Source: an uncultured candidate division WPS-2 bacterium
Lineage (GTDB): Bacteria > Vulcanimicrobiota > Vulcanimicrobiia > Vulcanimicrobiales > Vulcanimicrobiaceae
Assembly (NCBI GenBank): GCA_937927945.1
Contig: CALEYW010000080.1
Span: forward strand, 1 to 64,000
Direction: 5' to 3'
Length of the DNA: 64,000 nucleotides
The notes beneath the pieces are model-generated. The model had not been told where the DNA came from. It was given only the letters and a program-made list of their open reading frames with translations, and made no database searches. This document shows positions 31,260-39,750 of the stretch, in pieces. The translations under genes were made by a program, and so were the position numbers. Each line of letters begins with the position of its first letter. Position 1 is the first letter of the stretch.

Positions 31260-31910
31260 CTAGCAATTGTGGTTTATGACCGGAAAGACGAAGTCACGCA
31301 CCTCGCGGCCTTTTGCTCTCTTGTACATTTTTGAAATGACGAGTGGCGCAGTGACCGTAAGCACGCAGAGCCAACCAAAGAGCGTTGCAAACTGCGGCTG
31401 AGACCACTTGAAAACTGCGCCCAACATGTATGCCAACACGGTCAAGCAGACACCGTACAGGAACACTCTGCCGGCGCGGCTGGACGGGATCAAACGGTTT
31501 GCTATCGCCCAGTCGAACATTTCATCAGCGCTTTTATATGAGTGGTATTGCCCAGTCGTATTGTTCTTAAGATACAGGTAGTCGCCAGAATCCGCGCTTT
31601 CGGCCGCGCCCCATATCAGACGCGCCCCATGCCCATTCGTTATTGGAAACGCGTAGCCCAGAGTTATGTTCTGGTCATCCTCGCCGTCGTTTATCCATAG
31701 AGTCGTTCGCTCGTGCTGCGTTACCGTGCTAGTGACGTTCGGCGCAGCCACGGTTCCACCGTGTTGGGGGTGGATATATCCCCCTCCACCAGAACTGCTG
31801 ATCTGAGTCGACGCCCAAGCGGCAAATTGGTGGCCGTGAACGACCCCGTCCATGATCATGAACCAGGCCGTGCCTAACTCGAATTTCCTCGTCACCCGTA
31901 CGCGTGGCAT
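31260..31910 (-). CDS. Low-GC orphan membrane protein
   Basis: A 216-residue protein I do not recognise. The first ~130 residues are soluble-looking (KFELGTAWFMIMDGVVHGHQ, a Gly-rich turn, IHPQHGGTVAAPN, then LWINDGEDDQNITLGYAFP). Two hydrophobic helices lie near the C-terminus (VFLYGVCLTVLAYMLGAVF and FATLFGWLCVLTVTAPLVI), followed by a basic tail. Base composition is strikingly lower in GC than the surroundings (about 48% counted by hand in 31321-31380), and codon use differs accordingly. This and the neighbouring putative toxin pair suggest recent acquisition. The 206 bases upstream (31911-32116) share the low GC and show no gene. Confidence 0.65.
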   Translation of the reverse strand: MPRVRVTRKFELGTAWFMIMDGVVHGHQFAAWASTQISSSGGGGYIHPQHGGTVAAPNVTSTVTQHERTTLWINDGEDDQNITLGYAFPITNGHGARLIWGAAESADSGDYLYLKNNTTGQYHSYKSADEMFDWAIANRLIPSSRAGRVFLYGVCLTVLAYMLGAVFKWSQPQFATLFGWLCVLTVTAPLVISKMYKRAKGREVRDFVFPVINHNC

Positions 31911-32116
31911 GTCGTTTCTTCCGTCAAAAATGATCGCAGCGAGAAGCCGTCACGCGGTGCAAGACGCGGCGTTTTCAGAAATCTTCGACGTAACGCGTTC
32001 ACCAGTGAACCGCCTCAATCTGGCAATGGCGAGGAGCTAGTAAACTGCCCCTTACTCCGAGGATCGATCGGTCGCTCGCTTGCTAAATGTTAGATTCCAG
32101 TTTGGACTGCAACGTT

Positions 32117-33310
32117 TCAGCTGAAGACGGTGCGGGGGTCGCCTTCCATGTAGCCTTCGACGCGGAGCGCGCGTTCGCCGCAGAGGAGCTGCCAGAGGGG
32201 CGCGACGGCGAGGTGGCGGCGCCATGAGGTCAGGTTCACCACGTCGCCCAGCTCTTCGGGAGTCTGGGGCGCTTCACGGGCGATTCGCTCGAGCGCGGCC
32301 CGCGGCAGCAGCAGCGTCGTCGGCAAGTCGTTGTCGGCGGCGAGCGCGCTGATGAGCACGGCCATCGTCGAGACCAGCGCATCGCGCTGCGCCCCGAGCG
32401 GCTTCGGCGCCCGCGGCGGGAGGTCGGCTTCGGGCATCTGCTCGCCGCGCGCGATCGCCTCGATGAGGCGGTCGCCGAGATTGCGCCGGGTGCCGTTGTC
32501 GATGCGGCGCAGCTGCGAGAGCTCGTCGACCGTCTTCGGACGCAACTGCACGAGGCCGATCATCACGTCGTCGGGCAGCACGTACTTGAGCGGAATGTTG
32601 CGCTCGCGCGCGTAGCGGTCGCGCAGGATGGCGAGCTCGTTGAGGATGCCGAGCTCGCGGCGATTCATCCGGGCGTTGCCGGAGACGCGCAGATACAGAC
32701 GGCGCGGATCGTTGCGGTAGCTCTTCAGTTGAACGAGCGCGGGCATTTCTTCCTCGGCCCACGTCTCGCGCCCGCGTGCCGCCAGCTTCGCTTCGAGCTT
32801 GTCCTCGAGCTCGAAGAGATGCTTGACGTCGTCGACCAAGTACTCGACTTGCTTGGGCGTGAAGGGCCGCGTGCTCCAGTCGCTCACCGTCTGCGACTTG
32901 CGCAGCGTCACACCGCAGAGATCGCGCACCAGATCGAGCAGTGAGATCGAGAGTCCGTAGCCGACGAACGCCGCGGCGACCTGCGTGTCGTATGCGGCAC
33001 GCGGCAGCGTCTCGAACGCGTCGGCCATGATCCGCAGATCCGACGAGAGCGCGTGGCCGACGACGCGCGCGCCGGCCAGCGCGTCGACGAGCGGCCGCAG
33101 ATCGCGCAGCGCCAGCGGATCGACGATCGCGACACCGTCGTCGAAGAGCAGCTGCACGACCATCAGGTGCGGCGTGTACGACTTCTCGGTGTGGAATTCG
33201 GTGTCGATGCCGACCCGCGGTGCACGCGCGATACGCTCGCATACCTCCGCCAAGCCGGCGGGCGTATCGACGACGGTGACGGCGAGTCCGGAGCTTGTGG
33301 AAGGATTCAC
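32117..33310 (-). CDS. rnd: Ribonuclease D
   Basis: A 397-residue 3'-5' exoribonuclease that trims tRNA precursors. The DEDD exonuclease domain shows Asp-Glu in GIDTEFHTEKSYTPHLMVVQ, a second Asp in VGHALSSDLRIM and the Exo III Tyr/Asp region VEYLVDDVKHLFELEDKLEA. A helical HRDC domain follows (ELGILNELAILRDRYARERN). The start is GTG 33310, overlapping the stop of the upstream TVP38-like gene by 4 bases; the longer frame to 34264 lies over that gene and is rejected. Confidence 0.93.
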   Translation of the reverse strand: MNPSTSSGLAVTVVDTPAGLAEVCERIARAPRVGIDTEFHTEKSYTPHLMVVQLLFDDGVAIVDPLALRDLRPLVDALAGARVVGHALSSDLRIMADAFETLPRAAYDTQVAAAFVGYGLSISLLDLVRDLCGVTLRKSQTVSDWSTRPFTPKQVEYLVDDVKHLFELEDKLEAKLAARGRETWAEEEMPALVQLKSYRNDPRRLYLRVSGNARMNRRELGILNELAILRDRYARERNIPLKYVLPDDVMIGLVQLRPKTVDELSQLRRIDNGTRRNLGDRLIEAIARGEQMPEADLPPRAPKPLGAQRDALVSTMAVLISALAADNDLPTTLLLPRAALERIAREAPQTPEELGDVVNLTSWRRHLAVAPLWQLLCGERALRVEGYMEGDPRTVFS

Positions 33311-34047
33311 GGCGTCACCGGAGGGTTCGTCTCGGACGGCGCATGGATGGGGCGCGGACTGCGGCCGAAGTGGATATGATGCTTCTCCATCGTACGATGA
33401 ACGGGGCCGACGACGTGCCGCTCGTACATGTCGTCGGCGTACGCGGAAGCGGCGTTCCCGAAGATGGCGAGGACGGTACAGATCGGAATGGCGACCGCAC
33501 ACATAGTGTAGATTTGGCGAAAAATCGGGACGCGCAACGCCGCCGCCGTCTGCGTTGCGATCGTTCCGCCGAGACCGGGGATGATGCGCACGACGATCAA
33601 GAACATCGGCGAGCCGATCTTGAAGTGCCGGGCCCACGGCGGCAGGCGCTCGACCTTCTGCTTTACGTCGAAGGCCGCCGACGTGCGCAGCGCGACGATG
33701 TAGCCGATGATCGCGGCGAGAACGAGTCCGATCGCGTTGATGACCGAACCCCAGACCGGCCCGAAGAGCACGCCGTTCATGATCGCCAGCGCGTCGGTGA
33801 CCGAGAACGGCGCGGACGCTACGACCGCGAACACGATCACCGCCAACGGCATCGCAAAGGGACCGAGTTGGATGAGCGCTTGCTCTACCCAGGGTCGGTG
33901 CGAGACGACGAAGGCGGCGAGCGCGAACGAAGCGACCAGAATACCGACCGCCTCCAGGCGGCGCAACCAACGGGCTGTGCGCGAACTCACCGCCCTCTTT
34001 CTTGGCGGGCGCTTCGTGTTCGCCTTTGCAGCGGCCACGCTGTCCAC
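33307..34047 (-). CDS. TVP38/TMEM64 (VTT/DedA superfamily) membrane protein
   Basis: A 246-residue inner-membrane protein. A basic N-terminus precedes helices at about VGILVASFALAAFVVS, FAMPLAVIVFAVVASAPF, WGSVINAIGLVLAAIIGYIV, MFLIVVRIIPGLGGT and IYTMCAVAIPICTVLAI. The re-entrant loop motif PFSVTDALAIMNGVLFGPVW and VRIIPG are typical of the VTT domain, linked to lipid scrambling or polyprenyl/phosphatidyl lipid flipping. It begins with GTG 34047; a second GTG nine bases downstream is also possible. It is coupled to rnd by a 4-base overlap. Confidence 0.82.
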   Translation of the reverse strand: MDSVAAAKANTKRPPRKRAVSSRTARWLRRLEAVGILVASFALAAFVVSHRPWVEQALIQLGPFAMPLAVIVFAVVASAPFSVTDALAIMNGVLFGPVWGSVINAIGLVLAAIIGYIVALRTSAAFDVKQKVERLPPWARHFKIGSPMFLIVVRIIPGLGGTIATQTAAALRVPIFRQIYTMCAVAIPICTVLAIFGNAASAYADDMYERHVVGPVHRTMEKHHIHFGRSPRPIHAPSETNPPVTP

Positions 34048-34425
34048 CGAGCGTGCGAGCCGTTCTTACCTGGGACCATTGGGTGGGTGATTTGGGGGAT
34101 TGACCCCGCCCAGGACCGGGTGTACGATGTTCGCACCTCGAGGTATTACTTATCGTTCGCATACGGGAGGGCGGCTTGACGTCGCAGGATCCACCCGGGA
34201 TCGCGGCACCGACCGGCTGACTGCGCGCCGGTACGGTGCGAAAACACCAACCCACTTCGCGCACACATATTCCGATGGCAGGAGGGCGGCATCATCTCGA
34301 TGACCGAGGATCCACCGAAGGACCCAGCGTCGTAACGGCCGATGTGCCGGAGCGACCGTTTAAAAAGTACGAAGGGGTCACGCCGAGCGGCGTGGCCCTT
34401 TCGCTTTGCCGTCGCGGAGCGTGGA
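34048..34425. other. 378-base gap with two similar short-peptide repeats
   Basis: No conventional gene. Two related segments occur: 34165-34220 and 34281-34335 both carry GGAGGGCGGC followed by a short open frame and the shared AGGATCCACC. The first reads (from TTG 34176) LTSQDPPGIAAPTG then stop; the second (from ATG 34300) MTEDPPKDPAS then stop. They may be tiny proteins, leader peptides or a duplicated binding site. The remainder shows nothing recognisable except the terminator at 34375-34398. Confidence 0.4.
34375..34398 (-). terminator. Terminator hairpin downstream of the exported protein gene
   Basis: GGGTCACGCC (34375-34384) pairs with GGCGTGGCCC (34389-34398) around loop GAGC: a 10-bp stem with one G-U pair in the plus-strand orientation. 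Reading the minus strand, it lies 28 bases past the stop of the gene at 34426-35097 and is followed by CCTTCGTACTTTTTAAA. It may also work in the plus direction (TTTCGCTTT). Confidence 0.65.
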
Positions 34426-35097
34426 TCAGTGGAACGCGGCGAGCTTGACGGTGTTCGCGCCGAGCGCCTGCGCGAGATCGTACATCGCCTGGTCGGTGAT
34501 CCGGTGATAGTTCGCGTCGAGCGCGGGCGAATATTTCGCGTCGATGGCGGCCATCGTGGTCTCGTGGATCGGATGGGTCACGAGATGGTCGAGCAGCGTG
34601 CCATGGTAGAACGCGCCGTCGTTGCCGGGAACGCCGAGCATGACCAGGCGGGCGGCCAGCTCCTTGCCGCCAAGGTTCGCGTCCGGGAACTTCACGCCAG
34701 CAGCGTTCGCCGTCGCGGCAGCCGTCTGGACGGAATAGTCGAAGACGGTGAGCCAATTGTCGACGGCCGGCTTGCCGTACTGTTTGGTGAGCTTGGTGAC
34801 TTCTTCGGTCACGAGCGTCGGGCCGACCATCGCGGTCAGCGCCTTCGCAATCGAGAACGTCGCCGGGCCGCCGCCGAGCTTCACCAGCGAGATCGTCGCT
34901 GCGAGGTCAGGGGTGCCGGAAAAGACGGAGCCGTCGCCGCCGGGCGGCATGCCGTGCTCGCCGCCCATCGCCATGTGCGACATCTCGCCGGACATCGCGG
35001 GCGCCGGTGACGCCGTTTCATCGGCCGCGAGGACCGGGGTGAGACAGAACGCGGCCAGCGCCGCGCCGGCCAGAACGGCCGAAAAGTGTTTGATCAC
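34426..35097 (-). CDS. Exported protein of unknown function, Met/His/Gly-rich N-terminus
   Basis: A 223-residue protein from ATG 35097 with a clear signal peptide (IKHFSAVLAGAALAAFCLTP, cleavage near LAA-DE). The mature N-terminus is rich in Met, His and Gly (MSGEMSHMAMGGEHGMPPGG), which could bind copper or other soft metals. The remainder is a helical domain (TKLTKQYGKPAVDNWLTVFD, then AARLVMLGVPGNDGAFYHGT and DHLVTHPIHETTMAAIDAKY) with several His residues. I do not recognise the family. A terminator follows the gene. Confidence 0.7.
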   Translation of the reverse strand: MIKHFSAVLAGAALAAFCLTPVLAADETASPAPAMSGEMSHMAMGGEHGMPPGGDGSVFSGTPDLAATISLVKLGGGPATFSIAKALTAMVGPTLVTEEVTKLTKQYGKPAVDNWLTVFDYSVQTAAATANAAGVKFPDANLGGKELAARLVMLGVPGNDGAFYHGTLLDHLVTHPIHETTMAAIDAKYSPALDANYHRITDQAMYDLAQALGANTVKLAAFH

Positions 35098-35159
35098 GTG
35101 CAGTGTTCTCCAGAAAGCAGGTTCTGCCTAAGAACGGGCTCCCTGGGGCTGCGGATTGA

Positions 35160-35591
35160 TTAGAGAAGATCGATCTGCGAACGATCCGCCGCCTCGGAAC
35201 TCGCGGACGAAGCGAAGAACGCATCGAGAATCTCGCAGCCGACCGCCGGAGCGGTCGCCCGCAGGCTGAGCGCGAGCACGTTCGCGTCGTTCCAACGCCG
35301 CGCTCCCTGCGCGGTCGTCGCGTCGGCGCACAACGCCGCACGGATCCCGTCGACCTTGTTGGCCGCGATCGAAATGCCCGTTCCGGTCCAGCAGCACACG
35401 ATACCGATGTCGGCGGCGCCGGAGGCAACCGCCTCGCCGACGGCGCGCCCGATCGATGCCCAGCCTTGCGCCTCACCCTGCGCCTCGCGGAGGGCGCCGT
35501 AGCGCTCGACGGCGATGCCGCGCCGGCCAAGTTCGGCGAGCAGGGCTTCCGTCAGCGGACCCGCTTCGTCCGAACCGATGGCGCAGCGCAC
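35160..35591 (-). CDS. RpiB/LacA/LacB family sugar-phosphate isomerase
   Basis: A 143-residue protein with the RpiB-type opening (CAIGSDEAGPLTEALLAELG) and the active-site Cys loop IGIVCCWTGTGISIAANKV, then GIRAALCADATTAQGARRWN. The family isomerises ribose-5-phosphate or related sugar phosphates. The usual G-S-G-x-G-x-x-I-A-A-N-K becomes WTGTGISIAANK, a change seen in divergent members, so the exact substrate is uncertain. Starts at GTG 35591. Divergent from the Nudix gene. Confidence 0.85.
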   Translation of the reverse strand: MRCAIGSDEAGPLTEALLAELGRRGIAVERYGALREAQGEAQGWASIGRAVGEAVASGAADIGIVCCWTGTGISIAANKVDGIRAALCADATTAQGARRWNDANVLALSLRATAPAVGCEILDAFFASSASSEAADRSQIDLL

Positions 35592-35704
35592 GACATGCTA
35601 CTGCTGGACCGCGATCGTCTACGCCTCCAGCGTCCCGGCCCGCGCGGCGGGGGCCCTTGGGGACCGCGAATGTCGTGGCGCCAAGAGCGCGAACCAGGGT
35701 TCCG

Positions 35705-36415
35705 ATGACGCCGATTCGGGATGCAGCGACCGTGCTGGTCGCGCGAGATACGACCGAGGGCCTGGAAGTCTTCATGGTCCGGCGCAACGCGCGTTCCGCT
35801 TGGCTGCCGCAGATCTACGTGTTCCCCGGTGGGGCCGTCGACGCGGCCGACCGCGAAGCAGCCGCTCACACGCAGCTGCGCGGCTCGGCCGGCGAGGTCG
35901 ATCCCGCGTTCGTCGTCACGGCCGCGCGCGAGACGTTCGAGGAAGGCGGCCTGCTCTTCGCCGACCGGCCGATCGCGCCCGAGGCGCTGAGCGAAGCGCG
36001 TCGCGCGCTGCTGGCGAACGAGATCACCTTTGCCGACGTGCTGGCCCGCTTCGACACCACGATCGACGCATCACACTTGCGGTTCTTCTCGCGCTGGATC
36101 ACGCCGCCGATGGAAGTGCGTCGCTTCGACGCGCGGTTCTTCGTCGGCCGCGTTCCGCACGATCAGATCGCCGAGGCCGACGCCATCGAAGTGCTCGACG
36201 GCCGCTGGTTCCGTCCGCTCGAAGCGCTGGCCGCGTTCGAACGCAAGGAGATCGGGATGATCTTTCCGACGGTGAAGCACTTGGAGCGAATCGCACCGTA
36301 CCACACCGTCGCCGAGCTGATGGTGTTTGCCGCGGCGAAGCGCATCGCGACGGTCGAACCCGAATACAGCGGCGGCGAGCTCGCGCTGCCGACGGACGTG
36401 GTCGACGCGTGGTGA
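35705..36415 (+). CDS. Nudix hydrolase
   Basis: A 236-residue Nudix protein from ATG 35705 (MTPIRDAATVLVARDT). The Nudix helix is present as AARETFEEGGLLF, matching R-E-x-x-E-E-x-G, with the upstream Gly in GGAVDAADREAA. A long C-terminal part (FFSRWITPPMEVRRFDARFF) resembles the RppH/Nudt19-type acyl-CoA or nucleoside diphosphate hydrolases, so a CoA-ester substrate is possible. It overlaps the downstream metallo-hydrolase gene by 4 bases, as is common for Nudt19-LACTB2-like pairs. Confidence 0.88.
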   Translation: MTPIRDAATVLVARDTTEGLEVFMVRRNARSAWLPQIYVFPGGAVDAADREAAAHTQLRGSAGEVDPAFVVTAARETFEEGGLLFADRPIAPEALSEARRALLANEITFADVLARFDTTIDASHLRFFSRWITPPMEVRRFDARFFVGRVPHDQIAEADAIEVLDGRWFRPLEALAAFERKEIGMIFPTVKHLERIAPYHTVAELMVFAAAKRIATVEPEYSGGELALPTDVVDAW

Positions 36416-37374
36416 CCTTGAGCCCGCGCGTCGGGCGGCTGCGCGCGAACAATCCCTCGCCGATGACGCTCGACGGAACCAACGGGTACGTTCTGCAGGT
36501 GGGCGCAGGCGAGCTCGTCGCGATCGATCCCGGTCCGATCGACGATGCGCAGCGCGACGCGTTCCTCGCCGCGGCCCGCGCCGCCGGTGCGTCCTACGCG
36601 GCAATCCTGGTCACCCACGGCCATCCCGACCACGCGCCGGGAGCGGCACCGTTGGCAGCCGCAACGGGCGCGCCGGTGTTCGCCCACCCCGCGGCGCGTT
36701 TTCCGCACGACCGCGCGCTGCGGGACGACGAACGGCTCACGTTCGGCGATGCGGCGATCACGGTACTACACGCGCCCGGCCATGCCCCGGACCACCTCGT
36801 GTTCGTTCTCGACCAGGAGCGGGCGCTGTTCACCGGCGACGTCGTCGCCGGTACGGGCTTCATGGTGATCGCGCCCCCGCACGGCGAGATGCGCACGTAC
36901 CAAGCCACGCTGCGCCGGCTGCGCGAACGCTACGGCGACGCGACGTCTCTCTACGGCGGCCACGGTCCCGAAGTACGCGACGTGCGTGCCAAACTCGACG
37001 ACTACATCGCGCACCGCGAAGCACGCGAACGGCAGATTCTCGAGGCGCTGGCGGCGGGCCCGTCCACGATTCCCGAGCTGGTCGCGCGCATCTACGCCGA
37101 GACGCCGCGCAACCTGTGGCCGGCGGCGGCGCGGCAGGTTCTCGCCTACCTCATCGCACTCGAACGCGAGGGCCGCGTGCGCGATGAGCCGCTCGGGCGC
37201 GCCGCGACGTCATCGGAAGCCGCGCTGCTCAACCCCGACCTCTCGAAGCTCGAAGCCGGTCCAGGCGCGGACGTCATCCGCGCCGAGCTGGGTTTCGCGA
37301 CGAAGGAACCCGTGCTCATCTACCACCTCGGTACGGCTCACCCTGAAATGGCGACGACGACTTTGCCGAACTGA
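36412..37374 (+). CDS. MBL-fold metallo-hydrolase (LACTB2-like)
   Basis: A 320-residue metallo-beta-lactamase-fold hydrolase from GTG 36412. The zinc motif H-x-H-x-D-H is present in LVTHGHPDHAPGA, with further ligands in LHAPGHAPDHLVF and FTGDVVAGTG. A C-terminal winged-helix-like domain (RQILEALAAGPSTIPELVAR) is typical of LACTB2-type enzymes, which act as RNases or thioesterases. Coupled to the Nudix gene by GTGA. Its last 37 bases overlap the convergent oxidoreductase gene. Confidence 0.9.
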   Translation: MTLSPRVGRLRANNPSPMTLDGTNGYVLQVGAGELVAIDPGPIDDAQRDAFLAAARAAGASYAAILVTHGHPDHAPGAAPLAAATGAPVFAHPAARFPHDRALRDDERLTFGDAAITVLHAPGHAPDHLVFVLDQERALFTGDVVAGTGFMVIAPPHGEMRTYQATLRRLRERYGDATSLYGGHGPEVRDVRAKLDDYIAHREARERQILEALAAGPSTIPELVARIYAETPRNLWPAAARQVLAYLIALEREGRVRDEPLGRAATSSEAALLNPDLSKLEAGPGADVIRAELGFATKEPVLIYHLGTAHPEMATTTLPN

Positions 37375-38351
37375 TCGCCGGAGTCGACTTTTTTGGCGGC
37401 TGCTACGATGTCGTCCAGGGGGAAGCTGCTGTCGACGACGGGTTTGATGGAGCCGTCCCACATCGCGAGCATCGCGGCGAAATCTTTGGGCGAGCCCATC
37501 GACGAGCCCAGGATGTCGAGCTGCTTCCAGAACACGCTGAACGGACGGATCTTTGCGTCGCCCGTCGTGCCGCCGTAGGTGACGACGCGCGCGCCGTAGC
37601 GGACGGCGCTCAGGGCTTTCGCGAACGTGTCGCCGCCGACCGCGTCGACGACGAGGCTCGGGCCGCCGTCGACCGCAGAGGCTTCCTTCTCCCACTTCTC
37701 CGTCGTCTTGTAGTTGATGAGGACGTCAGCGCCCAGACGCCTCGCGCGCTCCAACTTCTCGTCGCTCGACGACGTCACGATGACCTTGGCGCCGATCTTC
37801 TTGGCGAAGAGCAGCGCGAACGTTTGCACGCCGCCGCCGATCCCCGGCAGCAGCACGACGTCGTCTTTGGTGCAGCCGCCGCGCGAGATCAGCGCGCGGT
37901 ATGCCGTGACGCCGCCCAGCGGCATCGCAGCGGCTCCATCGTCGCTCAGCGACGCGGGCGCCGGGTGCACGTTGCCGGCCGGAACGGCGATGTACTCGGC
38001 CATCGTCCCCTGGTGCGGCATGCCGATAAGATTCGAGTCACGCCGCCAGATGCGCTCGTTGTCTCCCCAGCCGAGCGTCGGATCGATGACGACGCGCGTC
38101 CCGACCGCGGGTCCCTGCGCTCCCTCGCCATGCGCGGCGACGATGCCGAGGCCGTCGGAGCCGGGGATGCACGGCAGTTGAATCCCGGGATAGAGCCCCT
38201 GGCTGATGAAGACGTCGCGGCGGTTGAACGCGGCGCGCGCGAGCTTGACGAGGATCTCGCCGGCGGCGGGCGAGGGGTCGTCGACGACGTCGACGTGGAA
38301 CTGCTCGGGACCGCGCTCGCGGTCGATGGCATTGATTCGGACGGCTCGCAT
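37338..38351 (-). CDS. Zinc-type alcohol dehydrogenase / quinone oxidoreductase (MDR superfamily)
   Basis: A 337-residue medium-chain dehydrogenase/reductase. The GroES-like N-terminal domain (AFNRRDVFISQGLYPGIQLP, then PCIPGSDGLGIVAAHGEG) precedes the nucleotide-binding domain (VVLLPGIGGGVQTFALLFA). Structural-zinc Cys clusters are absent, so an NADPH:quinone reductase or enoyl reductase activity is more likely than a zinc alcohol dehydrogenase. Starts at ATG 38351, divergent from preT with an 88-base shared promoter region. Confidence 0.88.
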   Translation of the reverse strand: MRAVRINAIDRERGPEQFHVDVVDDPSPAAGEILVKLARAAFNRRDVFISQGLYPGIQLPCIPGSDGLGIVAAHGEGAQGPAVGTRVVIDPTLGWGDNERIWRRDSNLIGMPHQGTMAEYIAVPAGNVHPAPASLSDDGAAAMPLGGVTAYRALISRGGCTKDDVVLLPGIGGGVQTFALLFAKKIGAKVIVTSSSDEKLERARRLGADVLINYKTTEKWEKEASAVDGGPSLVVDAVGGDTFAKALSAVRYGARVVTYGGTTGDAKIRPFSVFWKQLDILGSSMGSPKDFAAMLAMWDGSIKPVVDSSFPLDDIVAAAKKVDSGDQFGKVVVAISG

Positions 38352-38439
38352 TTCGGGGGCGTTTGCGTAATGAACCGGGAGCGCCTACTGCCGACCGCCA
38401 AGTAGACCCTTTGCGAGCTTCGTATACGGAGGCGCGTTC

Positions 38440-39750
38440 GTGACCCTTCCCCCGGTGAACTTGGGACCGCCCATCGCCAAGCGGCTCTCGCGGCTGGACG
38501 TCCAGATCGAGGCGAACCGCTGCCTCAACTGCTACGACGCACCCTGCACGCGCGCGTGCCCCACGAGCATCGACGTGCCGCGCTTCATCGGGCGGATCGC
38601 CACCGGCGACTTGGCCGGCAGCGCCCACACGATCATGGATGCAAACCCCGTCGGCGCAAGCTGCGCTCGCGTTTGCCCGACCGACCAGCTGTGCGAAGGC
38701 GCATGCGTCTACAACGCCGACGAGAACCCGATCCGCATCGGCGACCTCCAGCGTTACGCGACCGACTGGGCGATCGACACCGGAGCGATTCTTTTCAGCG
38801 CCGGCGCGCCGACGGGGAAGCGAGTTGCCGTGATCGGCTCCGGACCCGCGGGACTGGCGGCCGCACGCGAACTCGCGCGCGCCGGTCACGCCGTCACCAT
38901 CTTCGAGCGCGACGCCGAACCCGGCGGCCTGGACACGTACGGCATCGTGCCGTTCCGACTGCCGGCCGAGATCGCGCTGTGGGAAGCGGAGCAAGTCCGT
39001 GCGCTCGGCGTCGAATTTCGCACCGGCGTCACGGTCGGCGAGACGATCTCGGCCGAGACGATCCTGGCGGAGTACGACGCGGTCATCCTCGCCGTGGGGA
39101 TGGGCGCGGTGCCGCGCCTCGGGATCGAAGGCGAAGATGCCGCCGGCGCGTGGGACGCGCTCGACTTCATTCGCATCGCCAAGATGGGCGGCGACGTCGG
39201 CCCGATCGGCTCGACGGTCGCCGTGATCGGCGGCGGCAACACGGCGATCGACGCGGCGACGTGTTCGCGACGTCTTGGCGTCCCGTCCGTAACGATGTAT
39301 TACCGGCGCGGCGCGGACCGCATGACCGCCTACGGTTTCGAGATCGAGTTCGCAAAGGTCGAGGGCGTCGAGTTTCGCACGTACACGCTGCCCAAGCGCA
39401 TCGTCGTCGAGAACGGGCGCGTCGTCGGCCTCGAGCTGATCTCGACGGCCGACGACGGCAGCGCGCGGCCGCTGCCCGGCACGGAACGGATCGTCGCCGT
39501 CGACACCGTGATCCTCGCCATCGGGCAGACGCGGCTCGTCGGCCTGCTCGACGCCTTCGGCGTCAGGCACGACGTGAACGGCATCGCGGCAGTCGACGAG
39601 CTGCTGTGCACCAGCAATCCGCGCGTCTTCGCCGCGGGTGACGTCATGTTCAAACCCGGCGGCACCGACGCGATGGTGGTCGAGGCCGCGCAGCGCGGCA
39701 AGCAGGCCGCCTACAGCGCCGATCTGCTCATGCGCACGGAGACCCGCTGA
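38440..39750 (+). CDS. preT: NAD-dependent dihydropyrimidine dehydrogenase subunit PreT
   Basis: A 436-residue flavoprotein subunit that passes electrons between NAD(P)H and PreA, reducing uracil or thymine to the dihydro form. The N-terminal Fe-S cluster region is visible (NCYDAPCTRACPTSIDVPRF and ASCARVCPTDQLCEGACVYN), followed by FAD (VIGSGPAGLAAARELARAG) and NAD(P) (VIGGGNTAIDAAT) motifs. Starts at GTG 38440 with GGAGG at 38428-38432, 7 bases upstream. It overlaps preA by one base (TGATG). It is the first gene of the pyrimidine catabolic operon. Confidence 0.93.
   Translation: MTLPPVNLGPPIAKRLSRLDVQIEANRCLNCYDAPCTRACPTSIDVPRFIGRIATGDLAGSAHTIMDANPVGASCARVCPTDQLCEGACVYNADENPIRIGDLQRYATDWAIDTGAILFSAGAPTGKRVAVIGSGPAGLAAARELARAGHAVTIFERDAEPGGLDTYGIVPFRLPAEIALWEAEQVRALGVEFRTGVTVGETISAETILAEYDAVILAVGMGAVPRLGIEGEDAAGAWDALDFIRIAKMGGDVGPIGSTVAVIGGGNTAIDAATCSRRLGVPSVTMYYRRGADRMTAYGFEIEFAKVEGVEFRTYTLPKRIVVENGRVVGLELISTADDGSARPLPGTERIVAVDTVILAIGQTRLVGLLDAFGVRHDVNGIAAVDELLCTSNPRVFAAGDVMFKPGGTDAMVVEAAQRGKQAAYSADLLMRTETR

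Noticed and set aside
34236..34448. 70-codon frame on the plus strand
   Set aside because: Runs through a terminator hairpin into the antisense of the next gene and lacks a ribosome binding site.
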